Source of the DNA: Pseudomonadales bacterium
GTDB lineage: Bacteria > Pseudomonadota > Gammaproteobacteria > Pseudomonadales > Azotimanducaceae
NCBI GenBank assembly: GCA_012103505.1
Contig: WLWP01000001.1
Location: 1,612,001-1,676,000, forward strand
Direction: 5' to 3'
DNA length: 64,000 nt
Below, one piece after another: positions 1 to 9,599 of the stretch. A model generated the notes under the pieces. It was given only the letters and a program-made list of their open reading frames with translations, was not told the origin of the DNA and searched no databases. The number at the start of each line of letters is the position of its first letter. Within the stretch, counting starts at the first letter, position 1. The position numbers and the translations under genes are program-made.

Positions 1-1632
1 TCCCACCTCGAGAACGGTGAGCGTCAAGAGAAGAGTTATCACGATCTGAACGTTGAAACGGCTGCGATTGCTGAGCATCTAAAGAAACTTGGAATGGAGC
101 CCGGTGATCGCGTCGCGGGCTGGCTGCCAAATATTCCGGAGACAGCAATCGCAATGTTAGCCGCGTCGAGCATGGGCTGTGTCTGGTCGTCCTGCTCTCC
201 AGATTTTGGAACGCCCGGCGCGCTCGATCGTTTCGGTCAGATCGCACCAAGGGTCTTATTTGCCTGTGACGGTTACCATTATGCCGGTCGTCGAATTGAT
301 ATCCGCGATAAAGTTCGGACTATCGCGGCAAGCATCACAAGCATTGAACAGATCGTCTGGATTAAGGTGGTAGACGAAGACTTTGCACTCAATGAGAACG
401 AGGTGTTCTGGAGCGACGTTCTCGCGACACCGAACAACGGTCTCAGCTTCGCGCAACTGCCTTTCGACCATCCCCTCTACATTCTGTATTCAAGTGGCAC
501 GACCGGCAAACCAAAATGCATCGTGCACGGCCAAGGCGGCACCCTCATTCAGCATATGAAAGAACATCAGCTTCATCTAGACCTCAACCAAGATGACACC
601 TTGTTTTTCTTCACAACCTGCGGCTGGATGATGTGGAACTGGCTTGTCTCAGCCTTAGCTACGCGCTGCACGATTGTCCTATTTGACGGTTCGCCTTTTC
701 ACCCAGGACCACAGGTGATGTTTGACCTTTGTGAAAAGGAAGACGTTACGGTGTTTGGCATCAGTGCCAAGTTTCTTGGCGGTACGCAGAAAGAAGGCGT
801 TCAGCCAATCAGAACCCATGATCTAGCAAAGATGCGAATGCTGATAAGCACGGGTTCGCCGCTGACCCAAGAAGGCTTTCAATACGTTTATCAAGATATC
901 AAAAGAGACTGCCACCTCGTATCAATGTCTGGTGGCACCGATCTCATTTCTTGCTTCATGCTTGGCAATCCAAACTTACCGGTCTACGAAGGAGAGCTGC
1001 AAAGTCCTGGGCTTGGTATGGCTGTTGATATTTGGGATGACGATGGCCAATCCATCACAGCAGAGAAAGGCGAACTCGTTTGTACTGTGCCCTTCCCTTC
1101 TGCGCCGGTAGGCTTTTGGGATGACCCAAACAACGCAAAATATCATGCCGCTTACTTCGAAAGATTCGACAACATCTGGGTACACGGCGACTACGCCGAA
1201 AAGACAGTTAACGATGGCTACATCATTCACGGACGATCTGATGCAATCCTCAATCCGGGTGGCGTTCGGATCGGCACCGCAGAGATCTATCGTCAGGTTG
1301 AAGTATTTGATGAGGTCATTGATTCAGTCTGCGTCGGTCAAGAATGGGATGGCGACGTTCGCGTTGTCTTGTTTGTCGTCCTGAGAGATGGCGTTGACCT
1401 CAGCTCGGGATTGATAGATAGAGTAAAGAAACAAATTCGAAACTTCGCATCACCTAGACATACCCCAGCAAAGGTCATCGTTGTCGGAGACATTCCTAGA
1501 ACGATGAGTGGCAAGATCGCGGAGCTTGCAGTTCGAGATACGATACATGGTCGTGAAGTCAAAAATACTTCCGCGCTCGCAAACCCGGAAGCGCTCGTAA
1601 ACTTCCGTGATATAAACGAACTAAATAACTAG
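1..1632 (+). CDS. aacS: acetoacetyl-CoA synthetase, 5' end outside window
   Basis: ANL-superfamily adenylate-forming ligase that activates acetoacetate to acetoacetyl-CoA, feeding ketone-body or PHB-derived carbon into central metabolism. The frame is open from base 1, so the first internal ATG at 94 is not the true start; about 543 residues are visible and roughly 100 N-terminal residues are missing compared with the family's ~650. The AMP-binding P-loop SSGTTGKPK lies near bases 487-513 and is followed by a CIVHG stretch typical of acetoacetyl-CoA rather than acetyl-CoA synthetases. Near the C-terminus (about 1495-1515) the motif PRTMSGK carries the catalytic lysine. It is followed 10 bp later by a CMD-family gene on the same strand, suggesting an operon. 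Confidence 0.9.
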   Translation, partial: SHLENGERQEKSYHDLNVETAAIAEHLKKLGMEPGDRVAGWLPNIPETAIAMLAASSMGCVWSSCSPDFGTPGALDRFGQIAPRVLFACDGYHYAGRRIDIRDKVRTIAASITSIEQIVWIKVVDEDFALNENEVFWSDVLATPNNGLSFAQLPFDHPLYILYSSGTTGKPKCIVHGQGGTLIQHMKEHQLHLDLNQDDTLFFFTTCGWMMWNWLVSALATRCTIVLFDGSPFHPGPQVMFDLCEKEDVTVFGISAKFLGGTQKEGVQPIRTHDLAKMRMLISTGSPLTQEGFQYVYQDIKRDCHLVSMSGGTDLISCFMLGNPNLPVYEGELQSPGLGMAVDIWDDDGQSITAEKGELVCTVPFPSAPVGFWDDPNNAKYHAAYFERFDNIWVHGDYAEKTVNDGYIIHGRSDAILNPGGVRIGTAEIYRQVEVFDEVIDSVCVGQEWDGDVRVVLFVVLRDGVDLSSGLIDRVKKQIRNFASPRHTPAKVIVVGDIPRTMSGKIAELAVRDTIHGREVKNTSALANPEALVNFRDINELNN

Positions 1633-1642
1633 AGGTAAAGAA

Positions 1643-1996
1643 ATGTCTGGCGATCGCAGAGAAAAAGGTCTAGCAATGATGGCAACCCTCTTTGGTCCGC
1701 CGTCTGGCGCTGGCAACCCGATGCCAATGCCACTGCAACGATACACCACTGAGCACTTGTTCGGCGATGTGTGGCAACAAGATGATCTATCCCTACAAGA
1801 ACGTTCCTTGGCTACCTGCACAATGTTGATCGCGCTCAATCGCCCAGAAGAAATGCGTGTCCATTTCACCGGCGCCAAAAACATTGGCATCGAGCGAGAA
1901 AAGCTCGTCGGCGTCATCGCACACGCAGCACACTATGCAGGATGGCCAAACTCAATGGCGGCACTGCGGGCTCTGAACGACGTTTGGCCTGAGTAA
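1643..1996 (+). CDS. carboxymuconolactone decarboxylase (CMD) family protein
   Basis: A 117-residue all-helical protein of the AhpD/CMD family. The core ERSLATCTMLIALNR followed by HAAHYAGWP (about residues 50-100) matches the PcaC-like branch. The AhpD CxxC pair is absent, so a peroxidase role is unlikely; a lone Cys is present in ATCTM. A GAGGTAAAG ribosome-binding sequence sits just upstream of the ATG. It lies between the acetoacetyl-CoA synthetase and an MDR oxidoreductase, with 6 bp to the latter, so the genes are probably co-transcribed. The substrate cannot be deduced. Confidence 0.82.
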   Translation: MSGDRREKGLAMMATLFGPPSGAGNPMPMPLQRYTTEHLFGDVWQQDDLSLQERSLATCTMLIALNRPEEMRVHFTGAKNIGIEREKLVGVIAHAAHYAGWPNSMAALRALNDVWPE

Positions 1997-2002
1997 AAAC
2001 GC

Positions 2003-3007
2003 GTGAAGATGACCGCCATCTATCTCGTTCCAACCCGTGATGGCGGGGTCTACGAGTATCAGCAGGTCGAACGACCGGAACCGAGTGGATCTCAAGTTCT
2101 AGTACAAGTTCATGCATCCGGCACCAATCGCGGCGAGCTTCTGATGATCCGCGGTTTTCGTTCCAGCAATCCACGATTAAAGGCCGTTCCTTCTGGTATT
2201 GAGTTTGCGGGAGAGATCGTCGAGGTTGGGGATGATGCTACGGGGTGGCACGTTGGCGAACGCGTCATGGCTCGCGGAATTGGCGGCTACGCCGAATATG
2301 CTGTCGCGAGTTCTTCCTCATTGATGCGAATCCCAGACTCATTGAGCTACGCGGAAGCAGCGTGTGTGCCTAACATATTCATAACCTCACACGATGCACT
2401 CGTAACCAATGCCCAAATCAGCAAGGGCGATCATGTTGTCATTACTGCTGCGAGCTCCGGTATCGGCACAGCCTCTATCAAACTTGCCAAGCTATTTGGT
2501 GCTGCAAGAATTGTCGCGACCACAAGAGATCCCGCTAAATCCGAACGCCTAACATCTGTGGGCGCGGACGTTGTAATCAACACTTCGGAGCCTGGGTATC
2601 CGGATAAAGTTCGTACAGCGACCGATGACCATGGAGCAGATGTCATCATCGACAGCGTCGGGGGGCCAATGTTCAGCGACAATCTGGATGCATTGGCGGT
2701 ACAGGGAAGGTTTGTTAGCGTCGGGCGGAATGGTGGAGAAATCGGTGAAATCAATTTGGACGCGCTGGCCAACAAGCGCGCAGCGCTCATTGGAACAACC
2801 TTTAGAACGCGTACACCGCAAGAAGCTTAGCGTTGCTTTGAAGTCTTTGCCGAGGACTGCATGGACGCTTTCGCCGAAGGTAAGCTGAGACCTGTGCTGG
2901 ATCGAACCTTCCCCTTTAACAACCTACACGACGCACATGTCTACATGCTCAGCGATGCTCAAGTCGGCAAGATAGTTTTAGTGAATGAGTGGGCTGGCGG
3001 TGACTAG
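2003..3007 (+). pseudogene. zinc-type MDR / NADPH:quinone oxidoreductase interrupted by in-frame TAG
   Basis: Medium-chain dehydrogenase/reductase with the GroES-like N-terminus and an NADPH-binding Rossmann half (AASSGIGTASIKLAK around residue 155). Translation from GTG 2003 (or ATG 2009) stops at TAG 2828-2830 after 275 residues. The same frame then continues without another stop to 3005-3007, reading RCFEVFAEDCMDAFAEGKL and on to GKIVLVNEW, which is the expected C-terminus of this family (total about 334 codons). The next gene starts at 2985 inside this tail, an overlap typical of translational coupling, which supports 3007 as the original end. No sign of amber suppression is visible. It is a nonsense mutation, a very recent pseudogene, or a base-call error. 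Confidence 0.85.
2828..2830 (+). other. in-frame amber codon inside MDR gene
   Basis: TAG in the reading frame of the MDR oxidoreductase, between the motif RTRTPQEA and the continuing family-like tail. A single base change would turn it into a sense codon (for example CAG, GAG, TGG or TTG). Confidence 0.85.
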
Positions 3008-4493
3008 GGCTATCGTCATCGGCGGTGGCATAGCAGGTATGTGCTCAGCCAAGGTACTTGCCGATTACTTCGACGAAGTCGTACTCGTAGAACGAGATCA
3101 GTACCCGGAAGGATTCGAACATCGACGCGGGGTCCCGCAAAGCAAGATGTTCCATACCCTCCTTGAGCGCGGTCGGCGCGATATCGAAGCGATCTTCCCA
3201 GGCTTTCATAAACTTCTAGAGTCACGCAAGCTCCCTAAAATTTCGTTCGGTTTCAACTGCGCTCTGATGACGCCGCGCGGCTGGGGGCGGAACGTTCCGG
3301 TTCCTGTGCAACGATCACTCTTCTGCACGCGTGGTTTTCTGGAATCCGCGATGCGCGATTTGTTCACGGCCGACCCTCGCACGACGCTGATCGAACAAGC
3401 CACTGCAACTGGCCTGCTGGCGCAACCTCATCCGCACGGCAAATTCTGTACCGGCATTAGCTACAAAATTCGTGGCGAAGATCAAACACAAGAACTTGCT
3501 GGGACTTTGGTCGTGGACGCATCAGGTGCTAGTTCACGAGCGCATCAGTGGCTGAATGCGATTGACGTCGCACCGCCGCGGGAGCATCAATTAGACCCCT
3601 TGCTCACCTACGGCGGTCAACTCTTCAAACTGAAGCCGAATGCCAGATTCCCGAAACAATGGTGGTGGACACACGGCGCGTTCATCCAACGTGTGCCACC
3701 GACCGATAATGCGGCGGCCCACTTGATTCGCCAAGAAGGTGACCTTTGGTTGTTAACGATGGTAGCTGGAGACGGGCACGACATGCCAAAAGACAGAGCG
3801 GGTATTGAGGCGTTCTTACATCGAATGCGTTCGCCGCTGATTTACGACATGCTGCCCTATTTCGAACCGCTCGGGGAGCTTACGAGCTATCGCTTGCCCA
3901 AAAACTGCTGGAAGTACTACGAGGATTGGGCAGAGACTCTACACGGTTTCTTAGCCATCGGTGCCTCCACCTGTGTTTTCAATCCAAACCAGGGCCAAGG
4001 AATGTCAGTTGCCGCCGGAGATGCAGGCATCCTGCGAAGCTGCTTAGCACAAACTAACGCGCCGGAAAAACTGCCAAAACTCTTCTTCAAAGAACAGGCC
4101 AAATTTCAACGCAACGCCTATCAACTTGCTTGTTCGAACGATTTGAAATTTGCCAGCGTTCAAGGACCACGTACTTTGTCCACTAGATTGTTTAACTGGT
4201 ATCGCGATGCGATCACTAGAGCTGGAGCCGCAGATCCGTGGGTTGCTCGGAATGTCGCAGAGGTCGATTTGCTCTTGCAACCTATCAGCAAGATTTACCA
4301 GCCTCAGTTCCTGTTTCGGACCCTGTTTGCCTGCGTCTTCCTTGGCTGGCGACAGCGACCTTCTGCAGTTGAACGGGTGGCGCCGCAGCCTCCGGGACCC
4401 GCCGTCATTCCGCGTCGATTGCGCGTAACGATTCGTAATTCACTCGGTACAGCCACGCGATATGTTGCGTTCCGACTCGGTCTGACGCGTTAA
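2985..4493 (+). CDS. FAD-dependent oxidoreductase / monooxygenase-like flavoprotein
   Basis: A 502-residue p-hydroxybenzoate-hydroxylase-fold flavoprotein. The dinucleotide-binding GGGIAG is at residues 13-18, ending in the acidic VLVERD strand. A family-like RRGVPQSKMFHTLLERG segment (about 48-64) follows, and then the second FAD site CVFNPNQGQGMSVAAGDA (about 330-347). The usual GD preceding this site is replaced here by AIGAST, a departure from the consensus. Related proteins include halogenases, geranylgeranyl reductases and squalene-epoxidase-like enzymes, and the substrate is unknown. The start ATG overlaps the 3' end of the upstream MDR gene by 23 bp, suggesting coupling. Confidence 0.78.
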   Translation: MSGLAVTRAIVIGGGIAGMCSAKVLADYFDEVVLVERDQYPEGFEHRRGVPQSKMFHTLLERGRRDIEAIFPGFHKLLESRKLPKISFGFNCALMTPRGWGRNVPVPVQRSLFCTRGFLESAMRDLFTADPRTTLIEQATATGLLAQPHPHGKFCTGISYKIRGEDQTQELAGTLVVDASGASSRAHQWLNAIDVAPPREHQLDPLLTYGGQLFKLKPNARFPKQWWWTHGAFIQRVPPTDNAAAHLIRQEGDLWLLTMVAGDGHDMPKDRAGIEAFLHRMRSPLIYDMLPYFEPLGELTSYRLPKNCWKYYEDWAETLHGFLAIGASTCVFNPNQGQGMSVAAGDAGILRSCLAQTNAPEKLPKLFFKEQAKFQRNAYQLACSNDLKFASVQGPRTLSTRLFNWYRDAITRAGAADPWVARNVAEVDLLLQPISKIYQPQFLFRTLFACVFLGWRQRPSAVERVAPQPPGPAVIPRRLRVTIRNSLGTATRYVAFRLGLTR

Positions 4494-4514
4494 CGCCTTA
4501 ATTCTGAAACGGCT

Positions 4515-6617
4515 TCAGTCTTCGGGAAAGTCAAAAGGCTTAGGATCGATAAATCGTCTTAGGACATTTGCTGTAATCAACGCAATCTCGTTTTGATAAT
4601 CGTTGTGCGCGAGAGAACCCGCGTAGGAAATCGAACCTGTGCTGAATACGGCACCGCCACCGCCGACTTCAAAGAAAGTCATATCGGCACGAACTTTCGG
4701 ATCGTCACCAACCGGCTCTGACATGTGTACTTCTTCAGTGACGCGCAACATGCCTTTCTTGTGGTTTTCGGAGCTCGCGATAACTACCGCGTGCGCCGGT
4801 GACCCAAGCGTAAGATCAAATCGATCAATTTCCTCACCAGCTGCACCACCGCCCTGGTTACCAAAGCTTCCCCAAGTATCTCGCTCACCCAGGTCACTTA
4901 CACCATCCACGATGAATGCCACGCGCGGATCCAAGGCTCCAGGTTGGACGCGATAGTAGGTGCCCCCATCAAAACCCTGTGCGGTAAAACCAATGCCCAC
5001 TAACTGATTTGGTGGTTTGCCAACGCGGCGCCACATCCCGCCATACTCACCCCCAAATTGGTGATAGTACTCTCCCGGTTCTGCCATCCAAGCTCGAGTG
5101 CCACCCTCGGCTCTTCTCACCTCCATAACAGCAAGATTGTCTTCTTGAAAAGCGACCCGCCAATAGAAACCGTTGCCACCCATGTACATCAGACGACCAT
5201 TGCCGGATAACCATGCCTCAAGCGCATCACGCATGCTGGTGGAATAGTATTCAGGGTGCGTGCCGGTAACGACACACTGATAACCTTCTAAGGCCTCTAC
5301 TCCATCTCGATGAAGATCCTCGTCGGTTAGCACATCGAATTCTTGGTCGATCGCATCCAACCAAGCCGTTAGATGGGTATCAGCATTGAACGCCCAAGTT
5401 CCCGTCTGCGGCTTCATGTTCAAAACGGGGCGCAGCCGCGATGAAAAGTGAACGCCACTGTGGTCCCGATGATGCTCATACATCGACAAGCCAATTTCTT
5501 CGTGTGCCCTCAGGAAGGCATCGTTTGCATGATGGAGTTTGGGTGAGCCAAAAGGTGAGTCACTGGTACTAAGGCGTTGATTTGCATAGGCAAGATAGCT
5601 TGCGGTTGGCACCAAGTACGCCAATGGCTTCCTTTTCTCGCGCGGTGCACGCACAAAGAAAGGCACAAAATCCACAGATTCTCTGAGCGAAACTTTCAGC
5701 GCATATTGGCCGCTAGCAAGATCTTCAGGCACAGTCCAACTTAAACTGTCCTTCCAGCCTGCGTCAGTTAGATCATCTTCGTGGAAGTGGATCGCACCGT
5801 ATTGATTTGGCTTGTCATGATAGCTTTGGACCGACCCATCCCACTGCACGCCACAAACACCCCGAATGGGGTTCTGGTACAAGGTGCCATGTCGCTCGTT
5901 ACCAGAGACATCGAGTATCTTTTGACTACTGATCTCACAACTAAAATCTAGGTGCAGGCTATCCTTATCCGATCCAGATATTCGGATCGCTTCAAGCCGG
6001 CCATTGAAATGAGCCAGGCCTGGCTTTGCAGCAGCTAGAACTAATTCTCCGCCTGAGATGCGCAAAGGCGTGATGCTGGTTTGCTCGAGTGTCACAGCCT
6101 GCTCACCTGGACCGAGAGGCTTCGATCGGACCCGCAAGATTGGCTCAGGACCTAGGGTCAGGTTGAGCTCATACCAACGTTGATCTTGCAACGCGAGCTG
6201 TAGATGGATTTCGTCATCAGCCCATTTGGCAAAAAGCCCAACATCTGAAATCGAAACTTCTAGATCTTGCCAACGAAACAGAGTTTGCCGGTCTGTGTTA
6301 ACTAACGTGGGATAAAACCACACACTAATCTCATCCGCATTGTGCCCAGGCACATCTTCAACAATACCGTACGAACCATTCACAAGTGGTTGATATGTAA
6401 CAGGTATACTCTTTAGGCTTTCGACAAGATTCGCGATCAAGCCCGTACCATGGGGGCGATCATCACCACTAATGAGATGGACAATATCAGCGCTCGCGGA
6501 GCCCTCACCACCGTAGGCACTCAACTTAAAGCTGACCTGCTCGCCCGGTAGAACAGAGAGAGGGTCACAATAGCCGACCACGTCTTTTTGAAATGGCGCT
6601 TCTAGATCATGCTGCAT
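4515..6617 (-). CDS. N,N-dimethylformamidase large (beta) subunit-like protein
   Basis: A 700-residue protein resembling the large subunit of N,N-dimethylformamidase, which hydrolyses small N-alkyl amides. The N-terminal third has a concanavalin/LamG-like beta sandwich. The C-terminal half carries the glutamine-amidotransferase-like DMFase core with LAYLVPTASYLAYAN, YEHHRDHSGVHFSSR and VVTGTHPEYYS...GGNGFYWR (about residues 330-510), conserved in this family. The known enzyme needs a small subunit, and no candidate for one is seen nearby. It starts 15 bp after a TauD dioxygenase gene on the same strand, so the two are likely one operon acting on a common compound, probably an amide or amine. 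The actual substrate is unknown. Confidence 0.83.
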   Translation of the reverse strand: MQHDLEAPFQKDVVGYCDPLSVLPGEQVSFKLSAYGGEGSASADIVHLISGDDRPHGTGLIANLVESLKSIPVTYQPLVNGSYGIVEDVPGHNADEISVWFYPTLVNTDRQTLFRWQDLEVSISDVGLFAKWADDEIHLQLALQDQRWYELNLTLGPEPILRVRSKPLGPGEQAVTLEQTSITPLRISGGELVLAAAKPGLAHFNGRLEAIRISGSDKDSLHLDFSCEISSQKILDVSGNERHGTLYQNPIRGVCGVQWDGSVQSYHDKPNQYGAIHFHEDDLTDAGWKDSLSWTVPEDLASGQYALKVSLRESVDFVPFFVRAPREKRKPLAYLVPTASYLAYANQRLSTSDSPFGSPKLHHANDAFLRAHEEIGLSMYEHHRDHSGVHFSSRLRPVLNMKPQTGTWAFNADTHLTAWLDAIDQEFDVLTDEDLHRDGVEALEGYQCVVTGTHPEYYSTSMRDALEAWLSGNGRLMYMGGNGFYWRVAFQEDNLAVMEVRRAEGGTRAWMAEPGEYYHQFGGEYGGMWRRVGKPPNQLVGIGFTAQGFDGGTYYRVQPGALDPRVAFIVDGVSDLGERDTWGSFGNQGGGAAGEEIDRFDLTLGSPAHAVVIASSENHKKGMLRVTEEVHMSEPVGDDPKVRADMTFFEVGGGGAVFSTGSISYAGSLAHNDYQNEIALITANVLRRFIDPKPFDFPED

Positions 6618-6632
6618 AAATTGAAGACCTTG

Positions 6633-7472
6633 TTACGCAGCAACAGGCACACCTTCCAATGTAATGCGGTGCATTCGTCGAGTATGGCCGTGATAGTCGT
6701 TGACTGCCCAATGCCAAGTCGCTCGGTTATCCCAAAATGCCATCGAACCCTTCTGCCACTGGAAACGGTAAGCGTGTTCCGGCCGACCAATGTGCTGGTA
6801 GAGGAACTGTAGCAGCGGCTGGGATTCTTCATCAGTCCATCCATCAAATCGAAGTGTAAACCCTGGATTGACGTACAAAGACTTTCGACCAGATAAGGGG
6901 TGAGTAATTATGACGGGGTGGATCGCGTCTTGAGTCGCCAAATCCTCGTTACTGAATCGGTCTTCAAATTCGGCTGGACGTTTCGAATTAGCGCCAAAGG
7001 TGTGCCTGGACGAGTGGACAGCGCGCATTCCCAGCAGCGTCTCTTTGAGGCCATCCGACAAGGTATCGAACGCCGCACAAGTACTTGCAAACAATGTATC
7101 GCCACCTACAGGTGGGATCTCGAGCGCATACAAAATACTGCCCATCGCCGGTATTTGGTCGTACAAGTGATCCGTATGCCAGCCACCACCGATATTGAAT
7201 TTTTGTTCTTTCTCTTTCTTAACCTCAGCAATGCTCGGGTAGTTCTCAACCGCCGCAAAGAAGCGATTCACATTGATCTCCCCCCAGCGCTCAGCGAACT
7301 GCAGGTGTTGATCGGGTGTTAGCACTTGGTCTCGAAAGAACAGAACAGAATGCTCTGCAAATGCCTCCTGCAGCTCTGCAAAAGCTTCGTCTGTAAACGT
7401 CGCAAGATCTATGCCGGTGACGATAGCGCCTACAGCACCGGTCGACTGAACCTGAATATGGGAATAGCTCAC
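6633..7472 (-). CDS. TauD/TfdA family Fe(II)/2-oxoglutarate dioxygenase
   Basis: A 279-residue non-haem iron dioxygenase that couples 2-oxoglutarate decarboxylation to substrate hydroxylation. Iron ligands are visible as HTD (His99, Asp101) and the distal His254 in WDNRATWHWA, spaced as in E. coli TauD. Basic residues in HTRRMHR (about 263-269) would bind 2-oxoglutarate. Length is normal for the family. It is the first gene of a likely two-gene operon with the formamidase-like subunit and diverges from a PhyH dioxygenase 75 bp away. The substrate cannot be assigned; taurine is only one possibility. Confidence 0.88.
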   Translation of the reverse strand: MSYSHIQVQSTGAVGAIVTGIDLATFTDEAFAELQEAFAEHSVLFFRDQVLTPDQHLQFAERWGEINVNRFFAAVENYPSIAEVKKEKEQKFNIGGGWHTDHLYDQIPAMGSILYALEIPPVGGDTLFASTCAAFDTLSDGLKETLLGMRAVHSSRHTFGANSKRPAEFEDRFSNEDLATQDAIHPVIITHPLSGRKSLYVNPGFTLRFDGWTDEESQPLLQFLYQHIGRPEHAYRFQWQKGSMAFWDNRATWHWAVNDYHGHTRRMHRITLEGVPVAA

Positions 7473-7547
7473 AGTACTTCTCCAAAAAGACTTTGTTATT
7501 CTAGTGCTAATAACTTCTTAATTCGACTGACAGTCCAGGCCCATAAT

Positions 7548-8291
7548 ATGAGCACACTCACACAAGCTCAGATCAATCAGTATCACGATCAAGGCTACGT
7601 TGTTCCTGACTTCCGCCTGCCCGTTCAGTTACTCGACGAGGTCAAGACCCGGCACAGTCAATTGCTAGATAAGCATCCTGAATATCATGACTATTGTGGC
7701 GCACTATTCATCGCCGACTTAGGATTTCTGAACTATGCCAGACTAGACCCCATTCTAGACATGGTCGAGCAATTGATCGGGCCAGACCTGGCTATTTGGA
7801 ATTCCAGCCTGTTCGCTAAACCTGCCAAAGTCGGGACAGGTACGCCTTGGCATCAAGATGGAGAATATTGGCCCATTGATCCGCTAGCGACTTGCTCTGT
7901 CTGGATAGCCCTGGATGACGCCAATCGTGAAAATGGCTGTCTTCGCTTCCTACCCGGTTCGCATAGAACGAAAAAGCTTGCCCCACACCATTTTAACGAT
8001 GCCAAAGATATCGCTCTACCGATGGAGCTAGATGCCGAGAGTTACGATGAAGAGCAAGCGGTCTACATCGAACTCGAAGCCGGTCAGATGTCGATGCACG
8101 ATGTTTATCTCATGCATGGCTCCGAAGCCAACCGTACGGACACACCACGCCGAGGAATGACGTTGCGCTTCATGCCAACGACGTCAATCTACCGACGAGA
8201 CATGAACAAAAGTCCCGCGGACGAACAGCGGCCGATCTTTCTCATGCGAGGGAAGGACGTAAGCGGCGAGAACGATTTCAGGGTCCGGTGA
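7548..8291 (+). CDS. phytanoyl-CoA dioxygenase (PhyH) family protein
   Basis: Fe(II)/2-oxoglutarate-dependent oxygenase of about 247 residues. The iron ligands are WHQD (His102, Asp104) and the distal His190 in VYLMHGSEAN, with the 2-oxoglutarate-binding Arg in the following PRRGMTLRF. The frame is open further upstream, but the ATG at 7548 (MSTLTQAQINQYHDQGY) gives the standard PhyH N-terminus, so that start is chosen. It diverges from the TauD gene and its 3' end overlaps the convergent MFS gene by 14 bp. Confidence 0.88.
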   Translation: MSTLTQAQINQYHDQGYVVPDFRLPVQLLDEVKTRHSQLLDKHPEYHDYCGALFIADLGFLNYARLDPILDMVEQLIGPDLAIWNSSLFAKPAKVGTGTPWHQDGEYWPIDPLATCSVWIALDDANRENGCLRFLPGSHRTKKLAPHHFNDAKDIALPMELDAESYDEEQAVYIELEAGQMSMHDVYLMHGSEANRTDTPRRGMTLRFMPTTSIYRRDMNKSPADEQRPIFLMRGKDVSGENDFRVR

Positions 8292-9549
8292 CTCTTTTTT
8301 TCGGCGGCGGTACCAAAAAAATCAACACACCGCTGAAGACGTTAAGCGTGGCAACGACTAACAGCGCACCATCATAAACACCCACTACATCGTGATAATA
8401 CGATACCGCCCAGGGCGCGATCGCACCTAACAAGAGTGAAAACGGAAGACCGGCACCACGTATCGCGCCGATATGTTTACGTCCAAAGAATCTAGCCCAA
8501 ATCACTTCCTGCATCGGAATCATGCCACCCCAGCCAAGACCCAAGACAACATAAGCAAAGTAAATGAGCAGGAGCTCTTGAGTTGCCACAGCACCCACAA
8601 TCATAAAGAGCGCGAGTCCTGTAACAGAAGCTGAAATCGCCGCTAGCGGTTTCACCTGTGTACGATCAATCAAGTATCCCCAGACCGGTTTTGATGCCAT
8701 CGCCGGAATTGAGGCTACAAACATCGCGGTCGCCCCCTCAACACGTGTGAAGCCGTTGTCCGTTAGATAGGGAATGGTTTGCAGAATCAGGACGATAATG
8801 TTGATCGAGAAAAAGCCAAAGGCAATCACGAGCGCATAGAACGTCAGCGTGTGGAGCGCTTCGCGGCGTGTATATGCATTCGCGTGCTCTCTTGCAGCCT
8901 GCTCCCCGCCACCATCGGCAACCTCCTCCATCGTTAGACCATCAGGGTGCAAGCCATGGTCTTCCGGGGCGCGCCGAATCATCAATGCCACTGGGTATAG
9001 AAAGACTGCAGCAAACAATGCTAACCACAACCATGCTTCGCGCCACCCCTGCGTATCGATTAACCACGTCGCCAGCGGTGTTAGTACTATCCCACCAAAC
9101 GAGACCCCCATCGCAGCCCACGCGACCGCCTTGCCCCGATTGATGACGAACCATTTCGACAGTGTGACGTTAACGACGAGGTTGCCAATCATCGCGCAGC
9201 CAACGGTCAGGACAACGCCGTTGAGAATCAGCCAAGCCAAAAGTGAATTCACTAAACTATGTGCTGCTAGCGCGACAGCTAAAATTGTGGCGCCGATGAG
9301 CATTATCGGTCGGCCACCAAACCGATCTATCCGAGAACCTACAAACACACCAACAAACGCCATAACAAGCTGGCCAATGGTGCGAGTGAGAGTGAAGTCA
9401 GCCCGTGACCAACCGAGCTCCTCAATCATGGGGGTCATGAAGGAACCGAGCACGTAGCTATACATCCCGATCGAGACAAATTGCGCGACGAAAGCTGCCC
9501 CGACCAAGTAGTAGCCGTAGTAAATTCTGTTCGTGCCTAGGGTGTCCAA
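8278..9549 (-). CDS. MFS transporter, monocarboxylate/OFA-like
   Basis: A 423-residue integral membrane protein with about 12 hydrophobic helices. It carries the MFS loop 2-3 signature (GSRIDRFGGRPIMLIG, about 65-80) and a matching element in the second half (GYLIDRTQVKPLAA). The architecture resembles the oxalate/formate antiporter and monocarboxylate carrier branch, so an organic acid is a plausible substrate. It is flanked by the PhyH oxygenase and a divergent amidohydrolase 50 bp away, consistent with uptake of a substrate for one of them. Confidence 0.85.
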   Translation of the reverse strand: MDTLGTNRIYYGYYLVGAAFVAQFVSIGMYSYVLGSFMTPMIEELGWSRADFTLTRTIGQLVMAFVGVFVGSRIDRFGGRPIMLIGATILAVALAAHSLVNSLLAWLILNGVVLTVGCAMIGNLVVNVTLSKWFVINRGKAVAWAAMGVSFGGIVLTPLATWLIDTQGWREAWLWLALFAAVFLYPVALMIRRAPEDHGLHPDGLTMEEVADGGGEQAAREHANAYTRREALHTLTFYALVIAFGFFSINIIVLILQTIPYLTDNGFTRVEGATAMFVASIPAMASKPVWGYLIDRTQVKPLAAISASVTGLALFMIVGAVATQELLLIYFAYVVLGLGWGGMIPMQEVIWARFFGRKHIGAIRGAGLPFSLLLGAIAPWAVSYYHDVVGVYDGALLVVATLNVFSGVLIFLVPPPKKRVTGP

Positions 9550-9599
9550 GGAGGTTCGGATAGGTTAAAACGGGGCATTACAACACGAATAGTTCAGCC

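Noticed and set aside
2828..2830. Pyrrolysine or other amber recoding
   Set aside because: No Pyl context is expected in this lineage and the position is not a known site; mutation or base-call error is simpler.
4639..4956. 105-codon rightward frame opposite the formamidase-like gene
   Set aside because: Antisense shadow of a well-supported large gene; serine- and proline-rich without motifs.
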